From Simiduia agarivorans SA1 = DSM 21679 (lineage in GTDB: Bacteria; Pseudomonadota; Gammaproteobacteria; Pseudomonadales; Cellvibrionaceae), in assembly GCF_000305785.2 (NCBI RefSeq), contig NC_018868.3, forward strand, positions 2,328,001-2,392,000: 64,000 nt of DNA. The letters run 5' to 3'. The stretch's first letter is position 1. Each line of letters opens with the position of its first letter. The notes under the pieces were generated by a model. That model ran no database searches and had not been told where the DNA came from. It worked only from the letters and a program-made list of their open reading frames with translations. A program made the position numbers and the translations under genes. Below, one piece after another: positions 18,199 through 28,144 of the stretch.

Positions 18199-19560
18199 TC
18201 AAACGAGGAACAGGGAGCCCAGCCCCAGAAACGCGAAGAAGCCGACCACGTCTGTCACTGTAGTCAGAATCACCGCGCCCGACAGGGCCGGATCGATCTT
18301 CAGCTTATCCAGCATCAAGGGGATCAACACTCCGCTGATGGCAGCAAATATCAGGTTCACCAGAATCGCGGCGCCAATCACCATACCGATAGCCACCTGC
18401 TGGAACCAGAAACCCGCCATGGCCCCAATGACCACCGCCCACACCACGCCGTTGAGCAAGCCCACGGCAATTTCCTTTTTGAAAATGAGCATGGCGTTGG
18501 ACATGGATAAATGCCCCAGGGCCAGGCCGCGGATTGCCAGTGTGAGAGTTTGAGAACCCGCAATGCCGCCCATACTGGCGACGATCGGCATCAGAATCGC
18601 AAGCGCCACGACCTGCTCCAGAGTGGCTTCAAACAAGCCGATGGTCCAGGACGCCAGCAGTGCCGTGAACAGGTTGATACCCAACCACACGGCCCGGCGT
18701 TTGGCCGAGCGCTTGACCGGCGCAAATAAATCTTCGTCTTCGGACAGACCGGCCTGGTTCAACATGGCGGCTTCGGCGTCATCCTGTACCCAACCCAGAA
18801 TGTCCTGGGAGGTAATCCGCCCCAACAGCTGACCAGTTTCATCCACCACCGGCATCATCGCGTGGTGGTTCTGGTAGTTGCGGTCGGCCACTTCGCTCAT
18901 GTGCATTTCGGCCGCTATGGCGGGATCTTCTTCCAGTTTGAGTTCGGCAATGGCTTGCTGGGGATGGGCATTGAACAGGTCGGTTAACTGCACCGAGCCG
19001 GCGTACAGCCCTTCGTCATTCACCAGACACAACAGGTCGGTGTTGGACGGAATCTGCCATTGGCGCAACAAGCGCATCACTTGCTGCGACGTGAGGGTTT
19101 CGGAAATCGAGATAAAATCCGAATCGATATTGCGGCCCACCTGATCCTCATCAAAGCGCATGGCCGTGTTAACGGCGGTCTGCTCTTTGATACTCATCAG
19201 TTTCAGGCGGCGGGAATACAGCTTGGGCGGAATCAGCTCATTCAGCTCAACCAGTTCCTGCGGGCTCAGGCGCGCGGCCATGGACCGAAGCTCGGCTTCA
19301 TCCATGTCGTTGATGAGGTGACGGCGGGCGTCGTCGTGCATCTCAAACAGGACATCGCCCTGTTCGTCTGCACTGATTAATTCCCAGACCTTGAGTCGCT
19401 GCTCGGCCGGTAAAGACTCGAGCAGCGCCGCAATGGCTTCACTGGGTAACGCGATAATCGATTCACGGGTTTCCTCCGACAGTTGGCCCTCGTCGCTGGC
19501 GAGTTCGCTCAGCACCGGGTTGACCAGAGGTTCGTGGGTGATTATCTCGTTTGCTTCCAA
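18199..19560 (-). CDS. mgtE: MgtE magnesium channel/transporter
   Basis: The 453-residue protein has the MgtE layout. An N-terminal MgtE_N superhelical domain (LPSEAIAALLESLPAEQRLKVW) comes first. Two CBS domains follow at roughly 135-255 (ISETLTSQQVMRLLRQW and MPVVDETGQLLGRITSQDIL). The membrane domain of five helices contains GIAGSQTLTLAIRGLALG and a C-terminal LTTVTDVVGFFAFLGLG. MgtE gates Mg2+ entry according to cytosolic Mg2+ bound between the CBS and N domains. It sits between ettA and the propeller-GGDEF gene, all on the minus strand. Confidence 0.94.
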   Translation of the reverse strand: MEANEIITHEPLVNPVLSELASDEGQLSEETRESIIALPSEAIAALLESLPAEQRLKVWELISADEQGDVLFEMHDDARRHLINDMDEAELRSMAARLSPQELVELNELIPPKLYSRRLKLMSIKEQTAVNTAMRFDEDQVGRNIDSDFISISETLTSQQVMRLLRQWQIPSNTDLLCLVNDEGLYAGSVQLTDLFNAHPQQAIAELKLEEDPAIAAEMHMSEVADRNYQNHHAMMPVVDETGQLLGRITSQDILGWVQDDAEAAMLNQAGLSEDEDLFAPVKRSAKRRAVWLGINLFTALLASWTIGLFEATLEQVVALAILMPIVASMGGIAGSQTLTLAIRGLALGHLSMSNAMLIFKKEIAVGLLNGVVWAVVIGAMAGFWFQQVAIGMVIGAAILVNLIFAAISGVLIPLMLDKLKIDPALSGAVILTTVTDVVGFFAFLGLGSLFLV

Positions 19561-19635
19561 TGAAACGTCCTCAGTAAAAGAGTGTCCGGCTCCTAAATAC
19601 CAACGTCTGGGGTCTGGAAACCGGGGACTACCAAC

Positions 19636-21297
19636 TTATTTCAACCGCTTGTACTTCATCCGCTGGGGCGTCGCGTTGGCACCTTTACGCTTAACGAAGT
19701 CTTCATGGTACTCAGTGTAGTTGCCTTCAAAGAACACTACGTCCGAGTCACCCTCGTAAGCCAGAATATGGGTGGCAATCCGGTCCAGGAACCAGCGGTC
19801 GTGCGAAATCACCAACACACAGCCGGGGAACGCCAGAATGGCTTCTTCCAGCGCGCGCAGGGTTTCCACGTCCAGATCGTTGGACGGTTCGTCCAACAAC
19901 AGCACGTTGGCGCCTTGCTTCAGTGTATTGGCCAGGTGCAGACGACCGCGCTCACCCCCGGACAATTCGCCCACGCGTTTTTGCTGGTCGGTGCCCTTGA
20001 AATTAAAACGCCCTACGTAGCTACGGCTGCTCACTTCGTAGTTGCCGATTTTCAGGATATCGGCACCACCGGAAATGGCATTCCACACGGTATCTTCATC
20101 CTTCAGGCTTTCGCGGCTTTGCTCCACAAACGCGAGCTTGACCGTTTCACCGATGCTGATGCTGCCGCTATCGGGCTGTTCGCGGCCGGCAATCATGCGG
20201 AACAGGGTCGATTTACCGGCACCGTTACCGCCGATGATGCCCACCACAGCACCTTTGGGGATGCTGAAGCTTAAGTTGTCGATCAACACGCGATCACCAA
20301 AGGCTTTGGTCACACCGTTGAATTCGATCACCTTGTCGCCCAGGCGTTCGCCCGGCGGAATATAGATTTCGTTGGTTTCGTTGCGCTTCTGGAATTCCTG
20401 GCTCTGCATTTCTTCGAACCGGGCCACGCGCGCCTTGCTTTTCGCCTGACGCCCTTTGGGGTTCTGGCGCACCCACTCCAGTTCCGCCTTCATGGCTTTC
20501 TGGTGTGCGGCTTCGGTGCGTTGCTCCTGCGCCAGACGCGCCTCTTTCTGCTCCAGCCAGCTGGAGTAATTGCCCTCATAGGGAATGCCATGACCGCGGT
20601 CGAGTTCCAGAATCCAGCCGGCGGCGTTGTCGAGGAAGTAACGGTCGTGGGTAATGGCGACCACGGTACCCTCAAATTCACACAGGAAACGCTCCAGCCA
20701 ATGCACCGACTCGGCGTCCAGGTGGTTGGTGGGTTCGTCCAGTAACAGCATGTCCGGGCGCGACAATAACAGCCGGCACAGTGCCACACGGCGTTTTTCA
20801 CCGCCGGAGAGCTTGCTCACGTCCGCGTCCCACGGCGGCAAACGCAGGGCATCGGCCGCCACCTCGAGAGTGTGCTCCATGTTGTGCGCATCCCAGGCAG
20901 CGATAATGTCTTCACATTTGGCCTGCTGCTTCGCCAGCGCGTCAAAGTCCGCTTCGGGCTCGGCGTAGGCGGCATAGATCGCGTCCAGCTCTTTAAGCGC
21001 ATCCACGGCTTCGCGCATGCCATCTTCTACGTTGCCGCGCACGTCTTTGGCTTCATCCAACTGGGGTTCCTGCGGCAGGTAGCCCACTTTGATGCCGGGC
21101 ATGGGGCGGGCTTCGCCGTTAAAATCCTGGTCGACCCCGGCCATAATGCGCAATAAAGTGGATTTACCCGCACCATTGAGACCCAAAACGCCGATTTTCG
21201 CGCCCGGGAAGAAGGACAGAGAGATGTCCTTCAGGATTTCACGCTTGGGCGGCACGATCTTGCCCAGGCGATTCATGGTATAAACGTATTGCGCCAT
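19636..21297 (-). CDS. ettA: Energy-dependent translational throttle protein (ABC-F ATPase)
   Basis: The product of about 553 residues has two ABC ATPase domains with Walker A motifs GLNGAGKST and GGNGAGKST and signatures LSGGEKRR and LSGGERGR. The interdomain PtIM linker carries the arginine-rich RQNPKGRQAKSKARVARFEE. The start MAQYVYTMNRLGKIVPPKRE is the conserved EttA N-terminus, so I place the ATG at 21297 rather than three codons earlier. EttA binds the ribosomal E site and gates entry into elongation according to the ADP/ATP ratio. It is a core gene and appears to be a single transcription unit. Confidence 0.96.
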   Translation of the reverse strand: MAQYVYTMNRLGKIVPPKREILKDISLSFFPGAKIGVLGLNGAGKSTLLRIMAGVDQDFNGEARPMPGIKVGYLPQEPQLDEAKDVRGNVEDGMREAVDALKELDAIYAAYAEPEADFDALAKQQAKCEDIIAAWDAHNMEHTLEVAADALRLPPWDADVSKLSGGEKRRVALCRLLLSRPDMLLLDEPTNHLDAESVHWLERFLCEFEGTVVAITHDRYFLDNAAGWILELDRGHGIPYEGNYSSWLEQKEARLAQEQRTEAAHQKAMKAELEWVRQNPKGRQAKSKARVARFEEMQSQEFQKRNETNEIYIPPGERLGDKVIEFNGVTKAFGDRVLIDNLSFSIPKGAVVGIIGGNGAGKSTLFRMIAGREQPDSGSISIGETVKLAFVEQSRESLKDEDTVWNAISGGADILKIGNYEVSSRSYVGRFNFKGTDQQKRVGELSGGERGRLHLANTLKQGANVLLLDEPSNDLDVETLRALEEAILAFPGCVLVISHDRWFLDRIATHILAYEGDSDVVFFEGNYTEYHEDFVKRKGANATPQRMKYKRLK

Positions 21298-21416
21298 GGC
21301 CGGCACTCCTCAGCTAATGTCTGATTTGGCGCGCACGTTACCCCAAAGCCCTTTGGAGTTTCAATGCCGACCGCATCTATACTGATAATCTATGAATGGA
21401 GCAGGAAGAATAACCA

Positions 21417-23048
21417 TTGTCTGACGTGTTTGCCGCCGCTTTTGACGCCTCCCCCCTGCCCCAGGCCCTGATGACGCCCGACGGGCGCTACCTGCAGGTT
21501 AGCCGGTCACTGCTGCTATGGCATAACGACGCGCCTCTTGTCGATACCCTGTCGAGCCTGTGGAATGAAAAGCTTCAGGGTCCCTCCATGGTCAAAATGG
21601 TGCGCGATGCCATGGCGCGCAAAGGCAGCTGGAGTGGCGAACTGCAGTACCAGACGCACAAGGGGCCGATCCCGGTACAGGTACACCTGCAGGTTGTTGT
21701 TAAGGATAAAGACAATTATTGGCTGGCCAGCCTCCAGGATCTGAGTTTGCGTAAACAGGCCGATCTGCGCCTGCAGAAGATGGCCTATGTAGACCCCCTG
21801 ACTCAACTGGCCAGTGCCGGTTTGCTGGCTGATCGCTGCAGCCAGGCCATCGCCCGCGCCAAGCGCGCCCAACAATTACTGATGCTGATACTGATTCAGC
21901 CGCTGGACCAGGCCGGGCTGCGCGCCACGCTGGGCACCGATGCCGCCGACTCGGCAATCCAGTCGCTGGCACTGGCCTTGGTCAAACAGATCCGACACGA
22001 AGATACGCTCGCACATCTGGGCCAGGGGCGATTTGCGTTGCTGGTGCCCGATCTTAAAGACAAAAACCAGGCCGTCAGCGCCTTTGGCCTGATCACCGAA
22101 AAATTGCGCGCGGCCGCCGGCCAGGTTCAGGCGGGGCCCAGCAACGGCATGGAATTGCAGCAGGGGGGCGCGCTCTGGCCCGAAGACGCCAATACCGTGC
22201 AACGCTTGCAACAACAGGCGGAGCAGGCACTGCTGAGCGCCAGCAACCACCCCCAACTGTTCACCCCCGCGCTGCAAAAGCAGTTGGAGAAACGGCGCAC
22301 AGAAGCCAGTGCGATTGAACAGGCACTGGATTGCGATGAATTTGTCCTGCACTACCAGCCCCTGCTCAACACCGAGAGTGGTGAAACCGACAGCCTGGAA
22401 GCGCTGATCCGCTGGCAGCATCCCGACCGCGGATTGTTGCTCCCCGGTGCCTTCCTGGAACAGGCAGAAGCCACGGGCAACATGCAGGCACTGGGCAACT
22501 GGGTGCTGCGCGAGGCGGCGCGCCAGTTTTTGCACTGGCAGCAGCAACACCCCCATTTGCAATGCATTCATGTCAACCTGTCGGCGCAACAGTTCCGGGC
22601 CCACTATCTACTGGCGCTGATCCGCGACGTACTGGCCGACACCGGACTCCCGGCCGAGCAATTGTGCCTTGAGATCACAGAGAAAGCCCTGCAGTGGCCT
22701 CAGGCCGCCGACCGGATTGATGAGTTGCACCTCATGGGTGTTCGCCTGGCCCTGGACGACTATGGCGCCGGGCCCAGCGCGATTCAGCAAGTGGCGGCGA
22801 TGCCGCTGTACCAGATTAAACTCGACCGCCAGTTCATCCAGCCCATTCCGCATGCGCGCACCGAAAAGCAACTAAGCGGTTTAGCCGCGTTGGTACAGGG
22901 CATGGATAAGCAACTGGTGGTGTGCGGTGTGGAAAACGCGCGCCAGCTGGAATTGGCGCAACAGCTCGGCAGCCAGCTGGTACAGGGCTTCTTGTTGGCA
23001 GAGCCCCAATCGGCCGAGGCGATTTCGGCACTATTTGACCCAACCTGA
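21417..23048 (+). CDS. PAS-like / degenerate GGDEF / EAL protein (probable c-di-GMP phosphodiesterase)
   Basis: This is a 543-residue cytoplasmic protein. An N-terminal PAS-like region (about 10-110) precedes a GGDEF fold in which the active motif is replaced by LGQGRF (about 200), so it should not make c-di-GMP. The EAL domain from about 300 keeps SLEALIRW, HVNLSAQQF, EITEKAL, the paired aspartates in LDDYGAG, IKLD and GVEN. Phosphodiesterase activity is therefore plausible, although DDYGAGPSAI and VVCGVEN depart from consensus. The start is a TTG at 21417 with AGGAAG upstream; no in-frame ATG or GTG upstream is open. A periplasmic binding protein gene follows closely. Confidence 0.86.
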   Translation: MSDVFAAAFDASPLPQALMTPDGRYLQVSRSLLLWHNDAPLVDTLSSLWNEKLQGPSMVKMVRDAMARKGSWSGELQYQTHKGPIPVQVHLQVVVKDKDNYWLASLQDLSLRKQADLRLQKMAYVDPLTQLASAGLLADRCSQAIARAKRAQQLLMLILIQPLDQAGLRATLGTDAADSAIQSLALALVKQIRHEDTLAHLGQGRFALLVPDLKDKNQAVSAFGLITEKLRAAAGQVQAGPSNGMELQQGGALWPEDANTVQRLQQQAEQALLSASNHPQLFTPALQKQLEKRRTEASAIEQALDCDEFVLHYQPLLNTESGETDSLEALIRWQHPDRGLLLPGAFLEQAEATGNMQALGNWVLREAARQFLHWQQQHPHLQCIHVNLSAQQFRAHYLLALIRDVLADTGLPAEQLCLEITEKALQWPQAADRIDELHLMGVRLALDDYGAGPSAIQQVAAMPLYQIKLDRQFIQPIPHARTEKQLSGLAALVQGMDKQLVVCGVENARQLELAQQLGSQLVQGFLLAEPQSAEAISALFDPT

Positions 23049-23100
23049 TCCGGAGCCGGTAATTATCACGACGGTTAAACACCTGCGCAATTTGCTATTG

Positions 23101-23814
23101 ATGGTGACGCTCACACTCAGTGCAACCGCCGCTGTGAGTGATCCCCTGCCTGACGACGCGCGCCCGCTGATAATACTGAGCGCCACTGACTACCTGGGCA
23201 AACACACTTACGACCAGCACCCCTATACCGACTTGCTACGCATGGCCTTAGGGGAACTGGGTTATACGTTGGTGGTGATGCACAACCCGGGCCTGCGTAG
23301 CCTTGCCATGGCCAATACCGGCGTGGTCGATGGCGAACTGGTGCGCATCAAAGACATGAGTGAGGAATATCCCAACCTGATCAAAGTGCCCGAACCACTG
23401 GGCGGTGCAGACCTGGCGATTTTTGTCGCTAAACATAAAGTCCCTGCAAGTAGGCACTGGGCAGACTTGCAGGCAACGTCGGTTGTTGCGTTAAGGGGCA
23501 TGGCGATTATGGAACACCTGCCTGTACGATTCCGGGAACTGTCAGAAATACGGGCGCAAAACTATGTGCAGGCCATGCACCTGGTGATTGCGGGTCGCGC
23601 CGATCTGGCGATTCTGCCCGCGTCGTTTATAGAAAAACCCGAACAGGCCGCACTGGCGGAAAAACTCGAAGCACTGACGCCCGTGGTCGGAAGGGTTGAA
23701 GGTTTTGTGCATCTGCACAAACGTCACGCAGCGCTGGTCGGCCCGCTAGCCGAGGCCATGCATCAACTGAAACAACAGACTACCGCACCTGGTCCCGCGC
23801 CCGTTTCGAAATAG
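23101..23814 (+). CDS. Periplasmic substrate-binding-like protein (SBP family 3)
   Basis: The mature region (about 215 residues) looks like a periplasmic solute-binding fold: LIILSATDYLGKHTYDQHPY, a dipole-type VDGELVRIKDMSEEYPN stretch and ADLAIFVAKHKVPASRHWADL. Its N-terminus is unusual. The nearest standard start, ATG 23101, gives a signal without a basic n-region. Reading from an ATT at 23062 adds the basic stretch ITTVKHLRNLLLMV and gives a convincing signal peptide with GGAG at 23052-23055 at normal distance; an in-frame CTG lies at 23083. I list the conservative ATG. It begins close behind the GGDEF/EAL gene and may share its transcript. The ligand is unknown; orphan binding proteins of this kind can feed sensory proteins. 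Confidence 0.72.
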   Translation: MVTLTLSATAAVSDPLPDDARPLIILSATDYLGKHTYDQHPYTDLLRMALGELGYTLVVMHNPGLRSLAMANTGVVDGELVRIKDMSEEYPNLIKVPEPLGGADLAIFVAKHKVPASRHWADLQATSVVALRGMAIMEHLPVRFRELSEIRAQNYVQAMHLVIAGRADLAILPASFIEKPEQAALAEKLEALTPVVGRVEGFVHLHKRHAALVGPLAEAMHQLKQQTTAPGPAPVSK

Positions 23815-24010
23815 CACTGGCCTGCTCTTCCGGCAGATGAGATTCGGCACATTCCCGACTGACGCCAATGGCCAGCGTGAAGTGCCGGATATAGCGCCGG
23901 CAATGCACGCACATAAACAAATGGAACTTGTACGAAACCCGTCCCCAGAAACCGAGGTTACCATCCACATAATCGCTCGAGCGCTTGACGACTTCTTTGC
24001 AACTCAGCAT
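23780..24010 (-). CDS. Zinc-finger anti-sigma factor
   Basis: The 76-residue protein carries the zinc-binding anti-sigma signature H-x3-C-x2-C in HLFMCVHCRRY (about 30-40), after an N-terminal MLSCKEVVKRSSDYVDG region. It is short, with no obvious membrane helix, so it is probably a cytoplasmic redox- or metal-responsive anti-sigma factor. Its start overlaps the stop of the ECF sigma gene by 7 bp, the classic sigma/anti-sigma arrangement. The 3' end overlaps the convergent binding-protein gene by 35 bp. Confidence 0.85.
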   Translation of the reverse strand: MLSCKEVVKRSSDYVDGNLGFWGRVSYKFHLFMCVHCRRYIRHFTLAIGVSRECAESHLPEEQASAISKRARDQVR

Positions 24011-24603
24011 TGGCCGGTTTCCTGATAGTGATCGATCACGGACAACAGCGACAGCCGGGCCCGGTGCAGTAACACACGCACATTGGAGTTGGTCACGCCC
24101 AGGATGTTACAGATCTCTTCCAGCGGTTGCTGCTCTACATCGCGCAATAGAAAAACCGCCCGCTGTGCCTCGGGCAGCTTCTGCAGATTCTTTTCGATGC
24201 ATTGTTTGAGTTGGGATTCTTCGAGTATCCGGTCCGGCGACTCCATATGCCAATCCGAGGGGCCGCCCGCCCAATGGCCATCGGACTTGAACCGCTCTTC
24301 GGATAAATAACTGCCCAATACCTCGCCCGGCTCGTCCATCTGGACTTCCCGCCCCTCCTTGCGCAACTTGGCTTTGGCCGCATTAGAGACAATGGTGTAC
24401 ATCCAGGTCTTGAGGGTCGAGCGGCCTTCAAACTTGGGCAGGGCACGGAAAATAGATACCCAAGCTTCTTGCACCACCTCTTCAGCCTGGCCATGACGGA
24501 CGATAGCACGCGCCACCACCAGCAACTGATTGTGGTAACGCTGCACCAGCTCGGTAAATGCCCCGTGGTCCTGCGCACGCAGTAGATCCAGATTGGGTTC
24601 CAT
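24004..24603 (-). CDS. ECF-type RNA polymerase sigma factor (RpoE-like)
   Basis: The product of about 199 residues has sigma region 2 (AFTELVQRYHNQLLVVARAIV, then EEVVQEAWVSIFRALPKFEG) and region 4 (LPEAQRAVFLLRDVEQQPLEEI, NSNVRVLLHRAR). The linker between them is longer than average. ATG 24603 is preferred over ATG 24609, because the AAAGGA ribosome-binding site directly abuts the latter. It is paired with a zinc anti-sigma factor downstream and is divergent from a DoxX/HvfX-type gene, a likely target. TGTAACG (24644-24650) and TTATCT (24665-24670) upstream of that gene could be ECF promoter elements, but this is weak. Confidence 0.91.
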   Translation of the reverse strand: MEPNLDLLRAQDHGAFTELVQRYHNQLLVVARAIVRHGQAEEVVQEAWVSIFRALPKFEGRSTLKTWMYTIVSNAAKAKLRKEGREVQMDEPGEVLGSYLSEERFKSDGHWAGGPSDWHMESPDRILEESQLKQCIEKNLQKLPEAQRAVFLLRDVEQQPLEEICNILGVTNSNVRVLLHRARLSLLSVIDHYQETGQC

Positions 24604-24731
24604 AATCATCCTTTCAATTTGGCAACATTAAAGCACAGGTCGCTGTAACGGCGCGCCTGCCATGTTATCTAAAGACCAGCTTACGCCCTAAACGATTGCC
24701 AAAAATTCACATTTTCATCACGGAGACGCCA

Positions 24732-25331
24732 GTGGTTGCGCAGCTTACTGCTTCATATCGGAAACTTGGACAAACTTTATCGCACCTGGATGGCATCCCA
24801 TCGCTGTTGATACGGCTCTATCTGATTCCGGTGTTCTGGATGGCCGGCAGCAACAAACTCATGCATTTTGAAGATACCGTGGCCTGGTTCGGCAACCCCG
24901 ACTGGGGGCTTGGCTTGCCCCTGCCCTGGTTGATGGCCGCGCTCGCCACGGGTGCCGAGCTGGCCGGTGCGGTTTTATTGGCACTGGGTCTGGGCACCCG
25001 CGCTATCAGCTTGCCACTGGCTGTCACCATGCTGGTGGCGGCGGTGACCGTGCATTGGGAAAACGGCTGGCAAGCCATCGCCGATGCCGGGGCCCCCTTT
25101 GCCAATGACGCGGTGCTGGCGGCGCCGGAAAAACTCGAACGCGCGCGCAGCATTCTGCAGGAATACGGCAACTACGACTGGCTCACCAGCTCAGGCAATT
25201 TCGTGGTGCTCAACAACGGCATCGAATTCGCCGCCACCTATTTTGTCATGTGCCTTGCGCTGATTGCGCTGGGTGGCGGGCGCTATGTGAGTGTGGATTA
25301 TTGGGTGTCGAAGAAGCTCGGGACTCAATAA
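24732..25331 (+). CDS. DoxX-like membrane protein of the HvfX type
   Basis: The product of about 199 residues has four membrane segments and the DoxX-like stretch LLIRLYLIPVFWMAGSNKLMHF. The motif WFGNPDWGLGLPLPWLMAAL and VTVHWENGWQAIAD resemble the HvfX subgroup linked with copper-buffering peptide (DUF2282/bufferin) systems. No DUF2282, DUF692 or DUF2063 partner is visible here, so this is an orphan copy. GTG 24732 with GGAGA six bases upstream is the better start; TTG 24696 is also in frame. It is divergent from the ECF sigma/zinc anti-sigma pair, which suggests stress-controlled expression. Confidence 0.78.
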   Translation: MVAQLTASYRKLGQTLSHLDGIPSLLIRLYLIPVFWMAGSNKLMHFEDTVAWFGNPDWGLGLPLPWLMAALATGAELAGAVLLALGLGTRAISLPLAVTMLVAAVTVHWENGWQAIADAGAPFANDAVLAAPEKLERARSILQEYGNYDWLTSSGNFVVLNNGIEFAATYFVMCLALIALGGGRYVSVDYWVSKKLGTQ

Positions 25332-25333
25332 AA

Positions 25334-25449
25334 TTTGTTGGAGCGGCTTCCCAGCCGCGAAGGGGTTGGCACTCTGTAGGGCCTCCAGTGCCACTCCTTT
25401 CGCGGCTAGGAAGCCGCTCCCACAGGGTCGCCCCGCGCTCCAACAAAAT
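25334..25449. repeat. REP-type palindromic repeat (REPIN-like long hairpin)
   Basis: GGAGCGGCTTCCCAGCCGCG (from 25340) is inverted at 25396-25420, where the other strand reads GGAGCGGCTTCCTAGCCGCG. Inner segments GGCACT and AGTGCC also pair, so about 80 bp can fold into one hairpin. A further outer pair, TTGTTGGAGCG near 25335-25345 and CGCTCCAACAA near 25436-25446, nests around it. The arms resemble REP sequences of pseudomonads, and paired inverted REPs form REPINs mobilised by RAYT transposases. It lies between two convergent genes and may also stop transcription. Confidence 0.75.
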
Positions 25450-25469
25450 TCGCCCAAAGGATTGGGCTC

Positions 25470-26342
25470 CTACCGGTTATGCAGCCCCGCCCGATACTGA
25501 CTGGGGCTGACACCCATGACTTTTTTAAAAATGCGCGAAAAGTAATAGGCATCGTCATAGCCAAGATCCAACGCCACCTGTTTGATGGATTGACTGCGGG
25601 TATCGAGTGCGTAACAGGCCTGCTGCATTTTCAGTTCAATAAAATAGTGGATGGGCGATTGCCCGGTCTGGGCTTTGAACAGTTTGGCAAAATGGAATTT
25701 CGACAGTGCCGCCTCTTCCGCCAACTGCTCCAGGTTCAGCTGGCCATGCACATGCTCGATCATCCGGCCTTTGATGGCGGCAATGTCCAGGCGCCCCTCG
25801 AGCCGGCCCCGGCCCAGCATTTGAGCGATATGACTCAGTAAAAACTGTAACTGGTGGCAGGCGTGAATCGCGGCATCGGGCGAAGCGCCTTCCTCGCGCA
25901 GACTGAACTGGGCATCGAACAGCGACAGGAGCCGGGCGTTGACCCCCAGGCGCTGCACCCGCCCGCCGTGAGACAGTATCCACTGGCCCAGATCACCCGC
26001 CATGTCACCATCAAAATGCACCCAATACACGGTCCAGGGACGGGCATCGTCAGACCAATAATGATGCGCTAACCCCGCCGGCAGGAGCACCACATCGCCC
26101 GCAGCGATGCGCCAATGGCCATCGGCCACTAATCGACCCTCGCCAGCCGTGCAGTAGAGCAGCAGGTGATCATCGTGCAGCTCGCGCTGCATCCGGTGCC
26201 CGCGCGCCACCGGGTAAAACCCCAGGGCGCGCGGGTAGAGTTGGCGCGTAAGCGCTTCCGCCGCCAGCCGCTCGGTTAGCGCTTTTGGTAATAAAAAGCG
26301 CTTTCCGTCCCGGGGCAATGGCCAATCAGATGGCTGAGACAA
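25470..26342 (-). CDS. mmsR: AraC family regulator, MmsR-like
   Basis: The 290-residue protein has an N-terminal cupin sensor domain (HLLLYCTAGEGRLVADGHWR, AAGDVVLLPAGLAHHYW). A C-terminal double helix-turn-helix follows (NLEQLAEEAALSKFHFAKLF and QVALDLGYDDAYYFSRIFKK, then MGVSPSQYR). It is divergent from mmsA and the valine operon. In Pseudomonas aeruginosa the AraC-type activator MmsR is likewise divergent from mmsAB and responds to 3-hydroxyisobutyrate. The symbol rests on that synteny; the AraC call itself is certain. The effector here is inferred. Confidence 0.84.
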   Translation of the reverse strand: MSQPSDWPLPRDGKRFLLPKALTERLAAEALTRQLYPRALGFYPVARGHRMQRELHDDHLLLYCTAGEGRLVADGHWRIAAGDVVLLPAGLAHHYWSDDARPWTVYWVHFDGDMAGDLGQWILSHGGRVQRLGVNARLLSLFDAQFSLREEGASPDAAIHACHQLQFLLSHIAQMLGRGRLEGRLDIAAIKGRMIEHVHGQLNLEQLAEEAALSKFHFAKLFKAQTGQSPIHYFIELKMQQACYALDTRSQSIKQVALDLGYDDAYYFSRIFKKVMGVSPSQYRAGLHNR

Positions 26343-26436
26343 GGCTATCTACCTGTTTTTTATAGATATTTCTAAATTATAGCTAAAAGTATGACCCACC
26401 AGACAATCACAAGATAGTCCATCAAGGCACCAATAT

Positions 26437-26460
26437 CGTCAATCCCCCGGCCGTCTATCC
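26437..26460 (+). promoter_or_regulatory. Candidate AraC-type direct repeat upstream of mmsA
   Basis: CGTCAATCC (26437-26445) and CGTCTATCC (26452-26460) form a direct repeat with one mismatch, about 40-65 bp before the mmsA start and inside the 158-bp divergent region. AraC-type activators bind direct repeats near the -35 box, so this may be an MmsR site. The 15-bp spacing is shorter than the two-turn spacing of many such sites, hence low confidence. Confidence 0.3.
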
Positions 26461-26500
26461 TGTGTTCTGATGTTGCCAGACTCAATTGAAGGTGTTTGCC

Positions 26501-28018
<1,518 letters not shown>

Positions 28019-28024
28019 ATAAAA

Positions 28025-28124
28025 CGTAGGGTGGAATAAGCGCAAGCGCATTCCACCTTTTTTCGCACACCATGGAAACGGTGGAATGCGAAGGTGGAAT
28101 GCGCTTCGCTTATTCCACCCTACG
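28025..28124. repeat. CGTAGGGTGGAATAA inverted-repeat element, copy 1
   Basis: CGTAGGGTGGAATAAGCG (28025-28042) is inverted perfectly at 28107-28124, and internal copies of GGTGGAATGCG occur between the arms. The element fills nearly the whole gap between mmsA and the acyl-CoA dehydrogenase gene. A second, longer relative lies at 30093-30257 in the same operon. Such dispersed palindromic repeats occur in several gammaproteobacteria and may be non-autonomous mobile units. As RNA it would form a strong hairpin inside the operon transcript. Confidence 0.85.
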
Positions 28125-28144
28125 GTGTATAACAAGAGAGTGAT

